Translations under genes and position numbers: made by a program
Shown: positions 24,364 through 37,500 of the stretch, one piece after another
Layout of the letters: each line of letters begins with the position of its first letter
Position numbering within the stretch: position 1 is the first letter of the stretch
The notes under the pieces: model-generated
What the model saw: the letters and a program-made list of their open reading frames with translations, nothing else
What the model was told of the DNA's origin: nothing
The model's database searches: none
Source of the DNA: Saururus chinensis
Lineage: Eukaryota; Streptophyta; Magnoliopsida; Piperales; Saururaceae
Direction of reading: 5' to 3'
Length of the DNA: 64,000 bases
Assembly (NCBI GenBank): GCA_035235625.1
Contig: CP141142.1
Coordinates: forward strand, 34,358,995-34,422,994

Positions 24364-25529
24364 TCATCTCCCAATCTCCATGGACGACATGATACTATAT
24401 TGCCCACTTGAATCACCATGTAAAGCTGGAGATATTCCTCCCAATAATGCCTCAGTCTCTTCCTTGTGTCTCTCAACCCAAGGGTGCTGTGCGAACCCCT
24501 TCAACTTTTCGAGCTCTGCAGCAATTTCTTTCATCGTTGGCCTCTCTTCACTTGTGAACTTCAAACATCTCTCTGCAAGCTCTGCAACGGCCATTAATTG
24601 CTCAAAGTTTCCCTCATCTTGAACCCGTCGTTCTAGCACTTGGAACAGCCGATTCTCCTTGAATGCTGAAATGAAATATGTGGTAAGGCACCTTTCTTCT
24701 TGAGAGGCCGTCTCGCGAATGGGTTTCTCTCCTGTTAAAAGCTCTACTAGCACCACGCCAAAGCTGTATACATCACTTTTGTCTGTAAACTGCCCTGTAT
24801 GGAAGTACTCGGGGTCCATATATCCTAGCGTCCCTTGCACTATAGTGGTCATCTGGGTTTGTTCCGATGGGACCAACCTTGAAGCACCAAAATCAGACAC
24901 TTTGGCAACGTAATTGTTGTCTAGGAGAATGTTTGTAGACTTGACATCTCGATGAATGATGGGTATAAGAGCTGCAGAGTGCAGAAATGCAAGAGCTCCA
25001 GCCGTCTCTGCTGCTATCCTTAGCCGGCTGTGCAAAGAGAGAGAAGATGCATGATTTTCATGGTGTATGTGATAGTAGAGGGTCTCATTGTCTATGAATT
25101 CGTACACAAGTGCTGGGGCCTCGGTCTCTAAGCAACAGCCCAGGAGCTGCACCACGTTTCTGTGATGTATTCGGTAGAGGATGACAATCTCGTTTATGAA
25201 TTGCCCAACTTGGCTTTCATCCACTATTTTTGATTTCTTGATTGCTACAACTCTCCTGTCAGGTAGAATGCCCTTGTAAACTGTACCATGGCCTCCCTGG
25301 CCGACTATTTTGCTTGGGTGATAATTGTCGGTGGCTCTCCTGAGTTCTTCTGAAGTAAAAATCTTCATAATCTCAAAATCACCTTGATGTGAAGAGGTGA
25401 GTTGTTGTAATAAAAAACCCCCATTTTGCTTGAAAAATTTCTTTCTGAGTTGTATGAGTTTCCTTTTATGAAGCATCCAATACATCCATGAACCGGCAAC
25501 GACCAAAAACAAGCAGCTCATGCCAGCAG
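24364..25529 (-). CDS. WAK-like gene exon 3: membrane helix and protein kinase domain
   Basis: The acceptor is TTTATTCAG before 25529; the split codon joins exon 2 as Ala. Protein numbering is of the whole 733-residue chain. A hydrophobic helix (AAGMSCLFLVVAGSWMYW) is followed by basic HKRKLIQLRKKFF. Kinase motifs are the glycine loop GQGGHGTVYKG (about 422-432), VAIKK with catalytic Lys near 443, HRDVKSTN with catalytic Asp near 540, DFGASR near 558-563, and GYMDPEYF in the activation segment. The HRD Arg makes it an RD kinase. The tail after about 690 is Ser-rich (SSGQYSIMSS) and ends at the stop at 24364. Confidence 0.95.
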
Positions 25530-25564
25530 CTGAATAAACAGTAACAGCATTGGTAAGAATACAA

Positions 25565-25595
<31 letters not shown>

Positions 25596-28500
25596 TAAAA
25601 ATAAAATAAAAAATAAATAATACGTTGTGACAGCAAGTTCTCAGCCTATAAAAAGATCAAAAATTAAAAGACAAGTTCTGTATGAGCAGAGGAAACAGGC
25701 TCAAGCCAAGGCTACTACTGATGATCTCTTGTGTCAAGCAGAAGTTTCAGGAATTAATTGCAAATAAGGAAGCTTTTGAGTGGAAATTTCCAACAAGATC
25801 AAACTTGCAGCAGTTATCCACTAGATATTTTAAGTTTGTTTTGAATAGTCCTCTAAAAACAATCTCAAGAAATGTACATCAACTTAGAGTGGTCTGTGCC
25901 GTTAAAATGCGTTTGGATTCCTAACTGCTTAGGCAGATCCTGGATTTTCAATCAGGCTAGTGGTAAATAAATAGCTAAACTTAAATTTTCATAAATAAAT
26001 TTAAAAAATGATACCAAACTAGAATTTCATTTCATTTGATGAAAGATGTAGATAAGATTTAATAACACATTTTCTTGAAAGAAGCGAATCAATTGATTTC
26101 TATTTTTTTTGGAAAATTGGATTAAAATAGTATTCAATTAGGCGTCATTTAGATGACACTTTGTGTCATATGAAAAACTTCTCTTTAGTTGAAATCATTT
26201 TTTCAAAAACAAAGCAAAAGCGGGTTGCGGTTGGATGTACATCATAGAAAATCAGCTTTCAAAAAAAAGTTTTAAAAATCTTGTTTGGTTGGCCATTGCA
26301 TTCTATAGCATCTCGTTTATGAAAAATACTCATCTTACCCTCCAATAACTAAAGGAAGCCTAACTCTCCTGAAAAGGATAGTTAAGTAGAAAGTGGATGA
26401 ACAGTAAAAGTGGGTCAAAAGTGATGCTAAAGGTATTTTTTAAACAAAGTGAGACTTTTAGTTAAAAATGCCCCACTAAACAAGATTTATTTGCAAAAAG
26501 ATGAAAGCCAATCGCAAAATGCCAGCCAAACGATGCCTTAGTATTAGTATTCGCTAATTATTGGTTCAACAAATGAAACCAAACTCAACAAATGAATATT
26601 GACTTGTAACACTTGACGGAGAAGAAGTTTGCTAAAATTGAATTCATCTAAAATACAAGAACGATCATACTAACCATAGAGCTAACCATGTGGAGGTGCT
26701 CTAGTGTTTGCATGAAGGTTTTTTTTAGCAAGATATATTCTTTTATCTATGACCAATGACAACATTGTTAAATCAACCTAAAAATGTAATTATAGTAATT
26801 AAGACATTAACCACAAGAGAAAAAAAAACAACTGTAACTCAAAAAGTTATCAAAGTTGTCATCTAAAATGTTCTTTCTAAATGTGCTTAAATATTAAAAT
26901 AGATAAAAATTACAAATTTTCAAAGTAGTTATTCATGGGTTCAGCAGCCCAAGCCCAGTCTGGTTAATATGCGGTGTAAATGAATCAATCTCAAAGAGAA
27001 AAGTTAGCTTGGTTCCATTTTTCCAACCAAGTAAAAGACATGCCTTAAAACGAGCCTCTAGGTTTAAACTTAGTCTTGCATTATGGAAAAAAAAACCCAG
27101 GTTCAAAAATATAAAAAGCTTTTTTTTTAGAATTATTTAGGGATTTTAAGGGATAAAAGGAATGCTAGATGGAGGTAGGGCCTGAAATTTGAGATGCTGA
27201 TCTAGTTGGGTATTAACTAGGGAGAAATAATGTTGGCTCAGTAAGTAGCCAAGGTTTGTTTAAAGATGTTGATAACCCTACTTGTTTTGTCCAACAAAAC
27301 CTTACACCAATCTTTGATTGGACATGGAGGAGTAAGTCTCACCTACAATAAGGGGATCCACTTTTCATCTATAGTCTAATCAAAACATGGTTTCATAATT
27401 TTTTGGACATGAAATGGAGTAGTAATGTCATTATTCTTTTTTAAATGAAGTTGATATTCTTACTCCGCTTTCTCTATACTAAAAGTATACTCGAGCCTTT
27501 GATTAGGTAAAGAAGGTGAGTCACACTTGACAACATCAACATTCACTTTTTCTCATCCAATCAAAGGATGGAGTAGGCTTTTGGTGTAAGAAAGTGGAGT
27601 AGAAATATCATTTTCTTTTTTTTAAAGGGAGTCAATGAAAAGGCTCATGGTTCTATTCTTGGACCTATTGGTTAATACATATGTGGTTCACAATATTATT
27701 CAAAACTCACATGAAAGCATAGACACTTATTCCAACATTCAAAGAAATCCTAAAGGCTAAAGCCTAAAAAAAAAATTATCCTCGTCTTACCACTTATGGG
27801 AAAAGAAAGTTCTACAAAAGTTGTTTATGACTTGTGTTTACAACCACTCTTAAGACCTTGAGAACTTCCTTGTAATTTTTTTTCTCATAAAAGCACTTGT
27901 GAATATGAGACTAATACTAAAGTATTAGTTCCTCACAACTAATTTTCAAAAAAGGATATTAATGAAACTTTAAACCCAACCATACATTACTTCATATTGA
28001 CTTACAATAGCTGGCTATAAATCATTTTTTCAAGGAAATAACTTTTTAGTTTCCCAATTTTGCTCACAATAGCCTTTTTAATTTTTATGTAAAACAATCC
28101 TTAATTTCCCATCCTACTTAGTAACATCCACTTGAAACCTCTTCTTCTAAGAGTACATGGTTTGTTAGATGCATGTTTTTGGCTTATTTTGATAGACAGT
28201 ACTACGAAGAAATGTATAATTCGAGTTATTAAGGCAACATTCATTTGTTGTCGAAGTCATATACTAAAGTTTAAAAAATATCAAGTGATGTGTAGTTTGA
28301 GTCATTAAGGTAGTGTCTATTTGCTGCTAAAGATTAAATACTAAAGATAAAGTAGAACATAAAAAACACACAGAGTGTTTTGACTAGTAAAACAAATACA
28401 GGCATGTCACACATATACAACTTATAGTTAGTCAAGTTGATTCCAACAAAAGTTCATGTTTATGCCTTAGCTTCATGAATTATTTGTTTAGATACTTTAC

Positions 28501-31500
28501 ACATTCACTTTAGGGTCCAAGTGAGTGAAGAAAAGGAAAGAGATATTGGAACCATCTTCTAAATCTCGTAAGAGTTGTTGAGAGGATTGTGGTCATTTGT
28601 CAAAGCTAAGGAGTTGCTGAGAAGGTTGGAGTGGTCGTTCAAAGTAAGTGAGAGAGAAAATCAAATTGAATGCAAAGCTAAAGTAAATGGTTGAGAAGGT
28701 GCTACAAAAGTGACAATGTAGATTGGTGCGGTGACCAAATCCAAGATAAAAGAGTCCTTCGTTTGTATTTGGTAAGTTGTACTTGTTTACTTAGTATATT
28801 ATTGGGTTTCAACAAAGTGTCCTATGGTTTTTCCTAAAGTGCTTTTCTAGATAAAAATCATTTGTCTTGTGGTTTGATGTTTTTGTTGATGCATTAGACA
28901 ATTGGGATTTATATACTAAATAGAATAACATAGTAATCCTAGTTTACTGGGATTAGCAAGAGGTTATATCTCATAGTCCTTAATAGATTTTTTAGGTGAG
29001 GGGTATTGTGATGATTCTCTAGGTTGAGAAATCTTAAATTCACATCGTCCTTCTGAGCAACAACAATAGCAAGCAAGTGTCCAACATGGCTATGTCTCCT
29101 CTCTCGTGATTGACAATGCCTTTCATGGCCTGGAAGAAACTCGTTGATAGAAAAACCAATTATATACCTCATATAGTTGAAATATGAAATAAATGGATTT
29201 ATAGTCTCTTTCCTAATCGCCTAAGCTCTTAAAAACAACAATGATCAAACATGGTGTTAGAGCTCAATAGGTTTTGAGAGGTCATGATTTTAAACGTGGA
29301 TGAAGGCATATTCCTCACAAACTTGTTCCCCTTAGTTATGTACACATGCACATGTCTACACATGCAAATCTTAATAAATGCTTACACATGAAGAGTAAAA
29401 AGATTGAAGCGCATGTTAGATACCTCAAATAAAAGTGAACTCCCCTTATTATCCATTGTGGTTATAACCTTAACAAATCCTAAGGGGTGTTGCATTGTTT
29501 GCAATATTCTAAATGATGAGCAACATTGCTCCAAATAAAAGATCAACTGATTTTTAGTATTATATGAGGTCTACATAACTTTTGTCAGTCAAGGCTTCAT
29601 TAAATAGTTCTAAAAATACTATCTGCCTATCGGCTGTGGTCATGACCAAGTTCTAAAAAAATTTCTGCTTATTTATCTCTAATTATTATTCTCCTAACTG
29701 TGTTAATTCTATCATGGAACCAAGCTTGGGCATGAAAGTAAGCAATAGTTTCTAGTTTACCACCCTCTCTTTTAGTTGGTTCACCCTCTTAACACAATGG
29801 GTAGATGTGACACCCAAAATTTATGAGGTGTTTTATGTGTTCGGAAAGATGGTATTATATAAATTTTAAATAATAACCTTTGTTTTAATCGATGCAATCT
29901 CTAACACGTTAGTAGGCACATCGATGAATTCATTGTGTCACTATTGGCACACATTGACTTGTCGGTCATTGTGTCGATAAAATCATTTTTCTACTATTAG
30001 GAGGCACTGGTACATTAGTGGGCATGTCGACAAAATCTTGAATCTATTTTTGGCAAAAAATGATGCATCGATATTCACATTGGTGGTTTTTTTAATCCAT
30101 TGGTGGAATCACTGACACATTGGTGAATAGGAGCAATTTTGCCTATAGAGTTCATAATTGCTCAGAGAAAGTGGTCACACACGGTTACACACATGGTTGT
30201 GCACTAGATTCAGTTATCTTGCTCCGATATAAATACTTTTTGATGCCATATGACCCAAATCACTTCAAAATAAGACTTCAAGTCAAAGGGAGAGATCTAG
30301 GGCATGTCAAAGAACAAAGAAAGAGGAGAAATGGGTCGAACACTAGAGATCTTCCATGTATTAATGGAAGAAAAAGGTTAGATTGATAACTTTGTAACCA
30401 TATGATGATTTCAATTGTTACTTTTAATTTGATTGCATGCTTGGTGATGTGTTGTGATGCATATCGTGGTTGTTTTACATGATTCATATCATGATTAGAG
30501 TAATTATGGAAGTTATCCTTATGTAGATTAAATGACTAAAATCATGGTTTTAAATGGAGGATTTATGGTTTAAATGATGAGGGAATTATTTTTTATGTAT
30601 GAGAGTTTTTTGTGCTCCAGTGCAATTTCTGTTCATTTTCCATCCTAATCATTGATGTGGTCACCAACATGTTAGTGATAACGTCGGTGGTAAGAAGAAG
30701 ATGAAAAGTACCAGCGTTGACATGTTGTACCCCATCGGTGTTAAATTGGGCATCAACAATTGGACCAATATGTCAATGCCAACATCGGTAGGATGGGCTT
30801 TCATAGCTCACTCACTATGGGCAAGTATTTGACATGTCGGTGATGGTGGTGATGGTCGTTGACACCTATAGTGACATGTCGATGGGTCTACCTATGGTGC
30901 ATCAATTCACAATTTTCAAGCATGATTTACCATAATATATGCTCTTCATGAGACATATAATAGCATACTTTTTGTGCATGATGGATGTATTAGTACATGA
31001 TAGCATCACATGTATAATATTAGGGTAAATAATTAATATGTTTTATCTTTGTAAGGATGATGTCCCTTGACTATTGCACTTGACACTTAAGGACCTATGA
31101 ACCTTGTATCAAGTTGGCTCCGAAAGAGAATCTTTTTAGCCACATTTAGGAGACTCAAGATTGGGGGCTCACTCATGGGTCTTTGGCTCCCCAAAGGCTT
31201 GGGAGTTCTATTGGTAGAGTCGCTCACCTGGCCCAAAAGTTAGGTTCGAATGGCTCATAGAATAAAAAGATGAATGACCTAGCACAAAGTACTAAAGGAA
31301 GTCTCTATGATAATGGTAGTGAAGAATGTTGAGCACTTATGGCCATGAGACTTTATGGGCCTTCGCTTCATAGAGTAGATGGAATTGGGTAAGTTTTTAG
31401 TAAAAATCTAAAGCTGAGTAGTGTGGTGGTTTACATTATATGGAGGCATGGTTAAACTCTTATACGGGGTTACAAAGTCATAGTGGCATTGTGTGTGGCA

Positions 31501-34500
31501 TACATCTCAAAGAAACATGGTTGAACTCCTGAGTGTTGCCACAGAGTTATAGTGATTCCATACTTTATTTTATTATAGTTGATGAATTTGGTTTATGATG
31601 TTTGAACTACTCTTCATGTTATTGTTGTATGTAGTTCTTATTTTGCCATCCCACTGGGTTATTCGTATACTAAGCATCCTTGTGATGCATGTATATAAGA
31701 AGACTAATTCGCTAGAAGGATTTGGGGTGTGTGACAAGGATAACTTTTCTGGACTTTAAAAATGTAGGATTTCTATTTTTCTCTAGTTAATTTTTAGACT
31801 TTATGGATGACAGTAGGCACGCTAGTGTCAATTTGTTATTGTTGGTTGATATTTGTAATTTTAAAAAAGTGTGAGAACATAACTGTTTTCATGTCATATA
31901 TCAGCTTATTGTTGTGATCAAAACAATGTCATAAATTGTGTACTTTGAGTTAGTTATAGTCTCCATATAGATTTATAAAGGTGGAACAAAAAGAATATTC
32001 AAATCCATGTTTTTGATGGGTAAAAGCACGCACACACATCACATTTACACACTTTAAGGTAAAAGAGACCTTAGGTGAAAGAATGGTGAAATTTAAAGTT
32101 TTATATAGAGAAAAATCAAATTTTCAGAAAAATGATAGAACGATCGATTGTTTTTGTGAACTGATTAATCGTCACTTGAAATCTCCATGTGTAAAATGAA
32201 GCCAAGAGTTATAGATTGATCGATATATTAAAGCAATCAATCATTTGAAGAGTTGCGTTAAAAAATACAAGAAATGATCATTTGTGTGTCAAGTTGGCAA
32301 ATCTAATATTTTCTAGTTTGGTTACAATTCTAAATTAGAGACCTTTTTTTTGTAGAGTTTGTGAGTCTATAAAAAGGCGATGGAGAAAAAGAGATGACCT
32401 AGAAAAAACTTTGAGAGCTTATGTGAAGTCTTTTCAATGAAGTTATGAGATAGTATTTTCTGAATTGTGAGAATCTTTACTATAAATAAAAAAGAGTGAT
32501 TAGAGGTGAAATTAGAACACAAAACATTATGTGTTTGCTGAAGTTTGTTACGGAGAAGATTACGTGAATAAAATATTCATTCCAAGGAGGAGTTAAAAGA
32601 TTTATGTTGATTAAGAGAGCATAAAGGAGAAGAAGATAAAGCTATGGTGGGTAAATAACCAAGGAGCAGTTATTTCAGAATTCAAGAGTGGTGTGAAGAT
32701 TTAGCCGGTTTGAAGAAAAAGATGGAGTATTTTATCTATGTGATTGGTAATTCTGTAATTTTAAGCTTACATAGTGCATAGTTGATGTAGACAGAGTGTC
32801 TCATGGTTTTTCCCTGACTAAGTTTCCACATAAAAGGATTTATAATTTAAATGATAAGGGAATCATGCTTTATGTATAATGCTTTGTGCTCCAATGTAGT
32901 TTCAGTTTATTTTTCATCCCAATCATTGACATTGTTGTTGACAAGTTACAATTATGTTGATGATAACATCGGTGGTTGGAGGAAGATAAACATTATTTAC
33001 ACCAACATGTTGAACCATTCGGTGTTATATTGGGCATCAGTAGTGGGACTAAAGTGTCGATGACAACGTTGATAAGGTTGGCTCCCGCAGCCTATGCACT
33101 TTTGGTAGGGGTTTGACAAGTCAATGACAGTGTCAATAGGCATCAACACCTATTCTAACATGTCTACGGATCTACCGATGATGCATTGGTTTATGATTTT
33201 TTAGCATAATTCCTACCATAATATATGTTATTCATGAGATGTATAATATCACTGTTTACATGCGTGATGGATGTATGAATATGTGATAGCATTACATATA
33301 TGATGTTAGGGTAAGTAAACATTATGTTTGATCCTTGTATAGATAAATGTCTCTTGACCATTGCATTTGATACTTAAGGATGCATGAGAAGTGAGTGTTG
33401 GGTTGACTCCTAAAGAGACTTTATAGCCATGTGTACTAGACTGAAGATTGAGTGATGACTAATGGGTCTCTAGCTCCCCAAAGTCTTGGGAGTTCTATTT
33501 ATAGAGTTGTTCACCTTGCCTAGGAGTAACATTCGAACTAGTCGTAATATAAAAAGATGAATGATCTATCGCAACATAATAAAAGAGGTTTCGATAATTA
33601 TGGTAGTTAGGATTGGTAGTTGAAAATCTCAACTACTTGGGTCAATGAGCCCTTGTGGGTCTTCGCTTCATGATGTAGCAAGAGCTGAGCGAGAATCTTG
33701 AGTAAAAGTCTCAAGCTGAGTAGTATGGTGGTTTACATTCTAAGGAGGCATAGTTGAACTCCTATATGTGGTTAGCAAGTCATAATGACCTTGTGCATGA
33801 CATACATCTCAGAGAAGCATGGTTGAACCCTTGAGTATTGCCACAAAATTATAATTGATTCCATATTGTCTTATTATTATACATATATAGTTTTTATGAA
33901 AAATGCTTACGTGACGTTGAGAAACACACGTCAAAAGCATACTTCATCTTCCCATCACCATTGATGAGTGGACTCATCAATGGCGATAGGAAGATGAAGT
34001 AGACTTTTGACGTGCATTTCTCAACTTCACTTTAGCATTACTCAGTTTTTATTTAGTCAGCCCATTGAATATATTCATACACTCAACATCCTTGTGAGAC
34101 ATGTATAAAAGAAGACTAAGGTGTTAGAAGGATTTAGAGTGTGTGGTGAGGATGACTTTTTTGGATTACTTAGTAAATATAGAATTTGTACTTTTTAGTT
34201 AACTTTTAGACTTTATGGATGATTGTAGACATGAGAGTGCCAATTTGTTATCATTGGTGTGCATGTGATGTTTCCTAGCCATGTACTCAAACAAGACATG
34301 TTTTCTTCATGGAATAGTTTGATGACAAATATTATGTACCTTTGTTGATATTTATAATTTCAAAAAACAAGAAATTCACTACGTACCAAGATATTCTTTA
34401 AACAAGTTTTATTTATTGATTTTATTGTTTATTTTTTCGTTGTGGGTTTTATGAAAATGAATTTCAAAGTTTTAGGGTGTGATAGTAGATATCCACTATT

Positions 34501-37500
34501 TGTGTATATTTAGATGATAAATATTTATATATGGGCACAATGGATAGCATAAAGAGGAAGTGCCCAAGTATTCATCCTGTCTATAATCGAGTTATTTCAT
34601 CCAATATGTTTCTTGTCTAAGAAAAACTTAACAAAGATTTGATGTTTGGATGTACTTTTGTCCTTCAGATGTCCTTATAAAGTGAGCATCTTAAAAAACA
34701 TAACACCTTAATGGCGTATAGGGGACAAGTAGCTTACGTTGATAATATTGCATATCTTATCCATAGTGCTGAGTTCTCAACTACACATGAAGTTCTAGCG
34801 CATTTTTCTTAAAAAAAATAATTTATGATAAATTTTATTTCAAGGATCTAAACGAGGAAGCTCACTATAGAAATTGCGAAATGGAAGATTACCTAGAACA
34901 ATTTTAAGTGTAGGGACCGGACGCATGCAACCCTTTCCATTCTTTTTCCCATCACCCGATGTCCCATCAGGGCATGAACAATTGAAAGCCCCTGCAGTGT
35001 TGATGCACCATTCCTTTCGTTCACAGTCATGGATGCCCTCCTCACATTCATTAATGTCTGCAAAACATAGTAATAGATCCTTAATTTTTTGGTCATTGGT
35101 TAATGTAGGTACTGAACGTCATCCTTCTACAAAGCCTAGTGGTAGGTACTTTTTCTTTTAGTGGTAGGTGCATGCATTGAAGTAAATATACTAACATCAG
35201 GAATCGTCATTTAGACCAAAGTCATTTTAACATTCATAAGAAATAGTTCTTTCACCCACACATTAAATGTCCTATTTGGCATTTCAAAATGAATTAATTT
35301 TAATTCACTTTAAAAAAATCATATAGGGTAATTAATATGGAACAAAGACCAAAGGAGTATAGTACAACTATATGATACATCAAGAGATAGAAAAGACCAA
35401 TCATCGTTATAAATGACAGCCTTATAATTATCTTGTAATGTCCTTCTTTTATATTTATATTCTATCAAGAATATCATTTGTTACATTGAAATATATTTGG
35501 GTTGTCCGGGGAGGAGGGAGAGGAATTATATTTATATATATATACACACACTTGAGAGAGAGTTTCTCATGGTTATTTATTTAATGACTACTTTTTTTTG
35601 AGTCTCACTATCAAAAGGAAGGTGTATGGAACACAAAAAGGAAGGTGTATGAAACTGGGGATACATAAACATGATCCATCCTTTTGAAGTTAAGGTCCAT
35701 TTATGTCCATTTGGATTAGCCCATTTGTCTTGTCAAAATTTTAACTATAAATTAATGACTAAAATTTGATAAGTTTAAATAGATGAGCTTTACATATTAG
35801 AATGACCTAAATTTTATTAAACCTTATCATTAATGTAGATATTTAAATCCCAATTAAACCCACACTTGACTTACACAGTTAAAATCTCAAATTAAAAAAC
35901 TATAATTTCAACAATAAAAGTGAGATTAAAATACCTTGATAAAAATAGGGGAGGGTATATGTAAAAATGGCCCAACAGTTATGGGCCCTGATTTTCATGA
36001 TTTTTTTATTCTTGTTGGTCCCACCCTATAAAGATATTAGGAGGCACCATATTTTGAAAATTTGTTCAGAGGCTTTACTGAAGTTAATGTTTCACTTCCC
36101 AATTACTCTTAATTAAAAATTAAAAATTGTCCCACATCCACCCCACTCTGAATATATGAGACATTGTTGGGGAATTTATAAAGGTTTATAGTCTTATTAC
36201 AAATTTTCTCACATGCTGCATTTTAGAGGTTTAGAGTTTACCATATGTAAAATGAGCCTTAAGTTTAGCCATTTTACCTTGTTTATAAATAAGAATCCAT
36301 AACTTATAGACCGTTAGGAGTATTTTAAGACTTCAATGACAAAATTTTTACCTTGTTTTATTTTAATAATAATATAAATATAGATGAATATAAGGAATAA
36401 TGGTTATTGTTAGGGCTGTAAATGAGCCGAGCTAGCTCGTGAGCAAACTCGGCTCGGTTAGGCTCGGCTTGAGTTAAACTCGATTCGAGCTCGAATAAGT
36501 TCGAGCCGACCCCTGCTCGACTCGGCTCGGCTCGAATAAAACTCGAACTCAATGCTACTCGACTCGACCTCGAGCTCGAACTCGAATATAATTTTAAAAT
36601 TATATATAAATAATGTATATATATGCATATTTTATATAAATATAATTGTTAATTTAAATACATATTTATAACATACTCCCTACATTCTTAGATTAATAGC
36701 TCTATTTGATTAGTTCATTTTGGAAAATTTAATTGAGTTATTAATCTAAGACGAATGGAATATATAAAACGACATATAATCACATATTTATATATTAATA
36801 CTATATATCGTATTGATATATGAGACCCGTTTATATGAGTCAAGGCTCATTCATGACTATGTGAGTATAGATGTCATACATCATCATATTACGATATAGG
36901 AACACACATAACTCGAGAGGTAGATTAGTTTATGTCTTCTTGCGCATTTGGATCTCGATCTGATGGCCTATGATGTCTTTGCTCATATTGACGTACGAGA
37001 GTCTAAACTCATATAAAAAAATTTCATGATATATATCCTTGTTAAATTATAACGGATATAATTTTTATATATGATATATATTTTATAAAAATAAAAATAT
37101 TGGAGACGCAAACACTAATATACTCCTTTTGTCCCAAATTAATAGGGCTATTTGATTCTTGAAGATGAACTAAAATTAGTTCAATTGAAAAACCAAATGA
37201 AGCTATAAGTATATGACAGATGGTCAACATGATATCACACTAATATACTTAAAAATAATTCTAAAAAAACATGACATTTGTGGACCAACCTTAGTTTAGA
37301 AAAGAATGATTAGATATTCTTTTAAAAGTTGAAGCATGACATTGGGACCATCCTCATCTTACAAAATGTATATCTTTTTACATGTACTTTAGAATTTTTT
37401 AGAGGCACACTAAGATTATAGAATAACTTTTTTATTAGTAATTTATAAGCATGTAAAGAAAAGAAAACACAAAAAAGTAGATGACAATGTTGCCTAAATA

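Larger units (their letters stand above)
25530..34892 (-). other. Second intron of the WAK-like gene, 9.4 kb, transposon-filled
   Basis: Intron between the exon 2 donor (GTAATC) and the exon 3 acceptor. It contains a TAA microsatellite, a Tourist-like MITE, two tandem MITEs, copia LTR pieces, two overlapping copies of one LTR family and a Mutator-like foldback MITE, each listed separately. No exon-like sequence between the EGF and kinase exons was found, and the known family plan needs none. Confidence 0.85.

Noticed and set aside
29811-34490. Copies A and B as the two LTRs of one complete element
   Set aside because: No primer binding site or polyprotein between them, and A lacks its 3' end while B lacks its 5' end.
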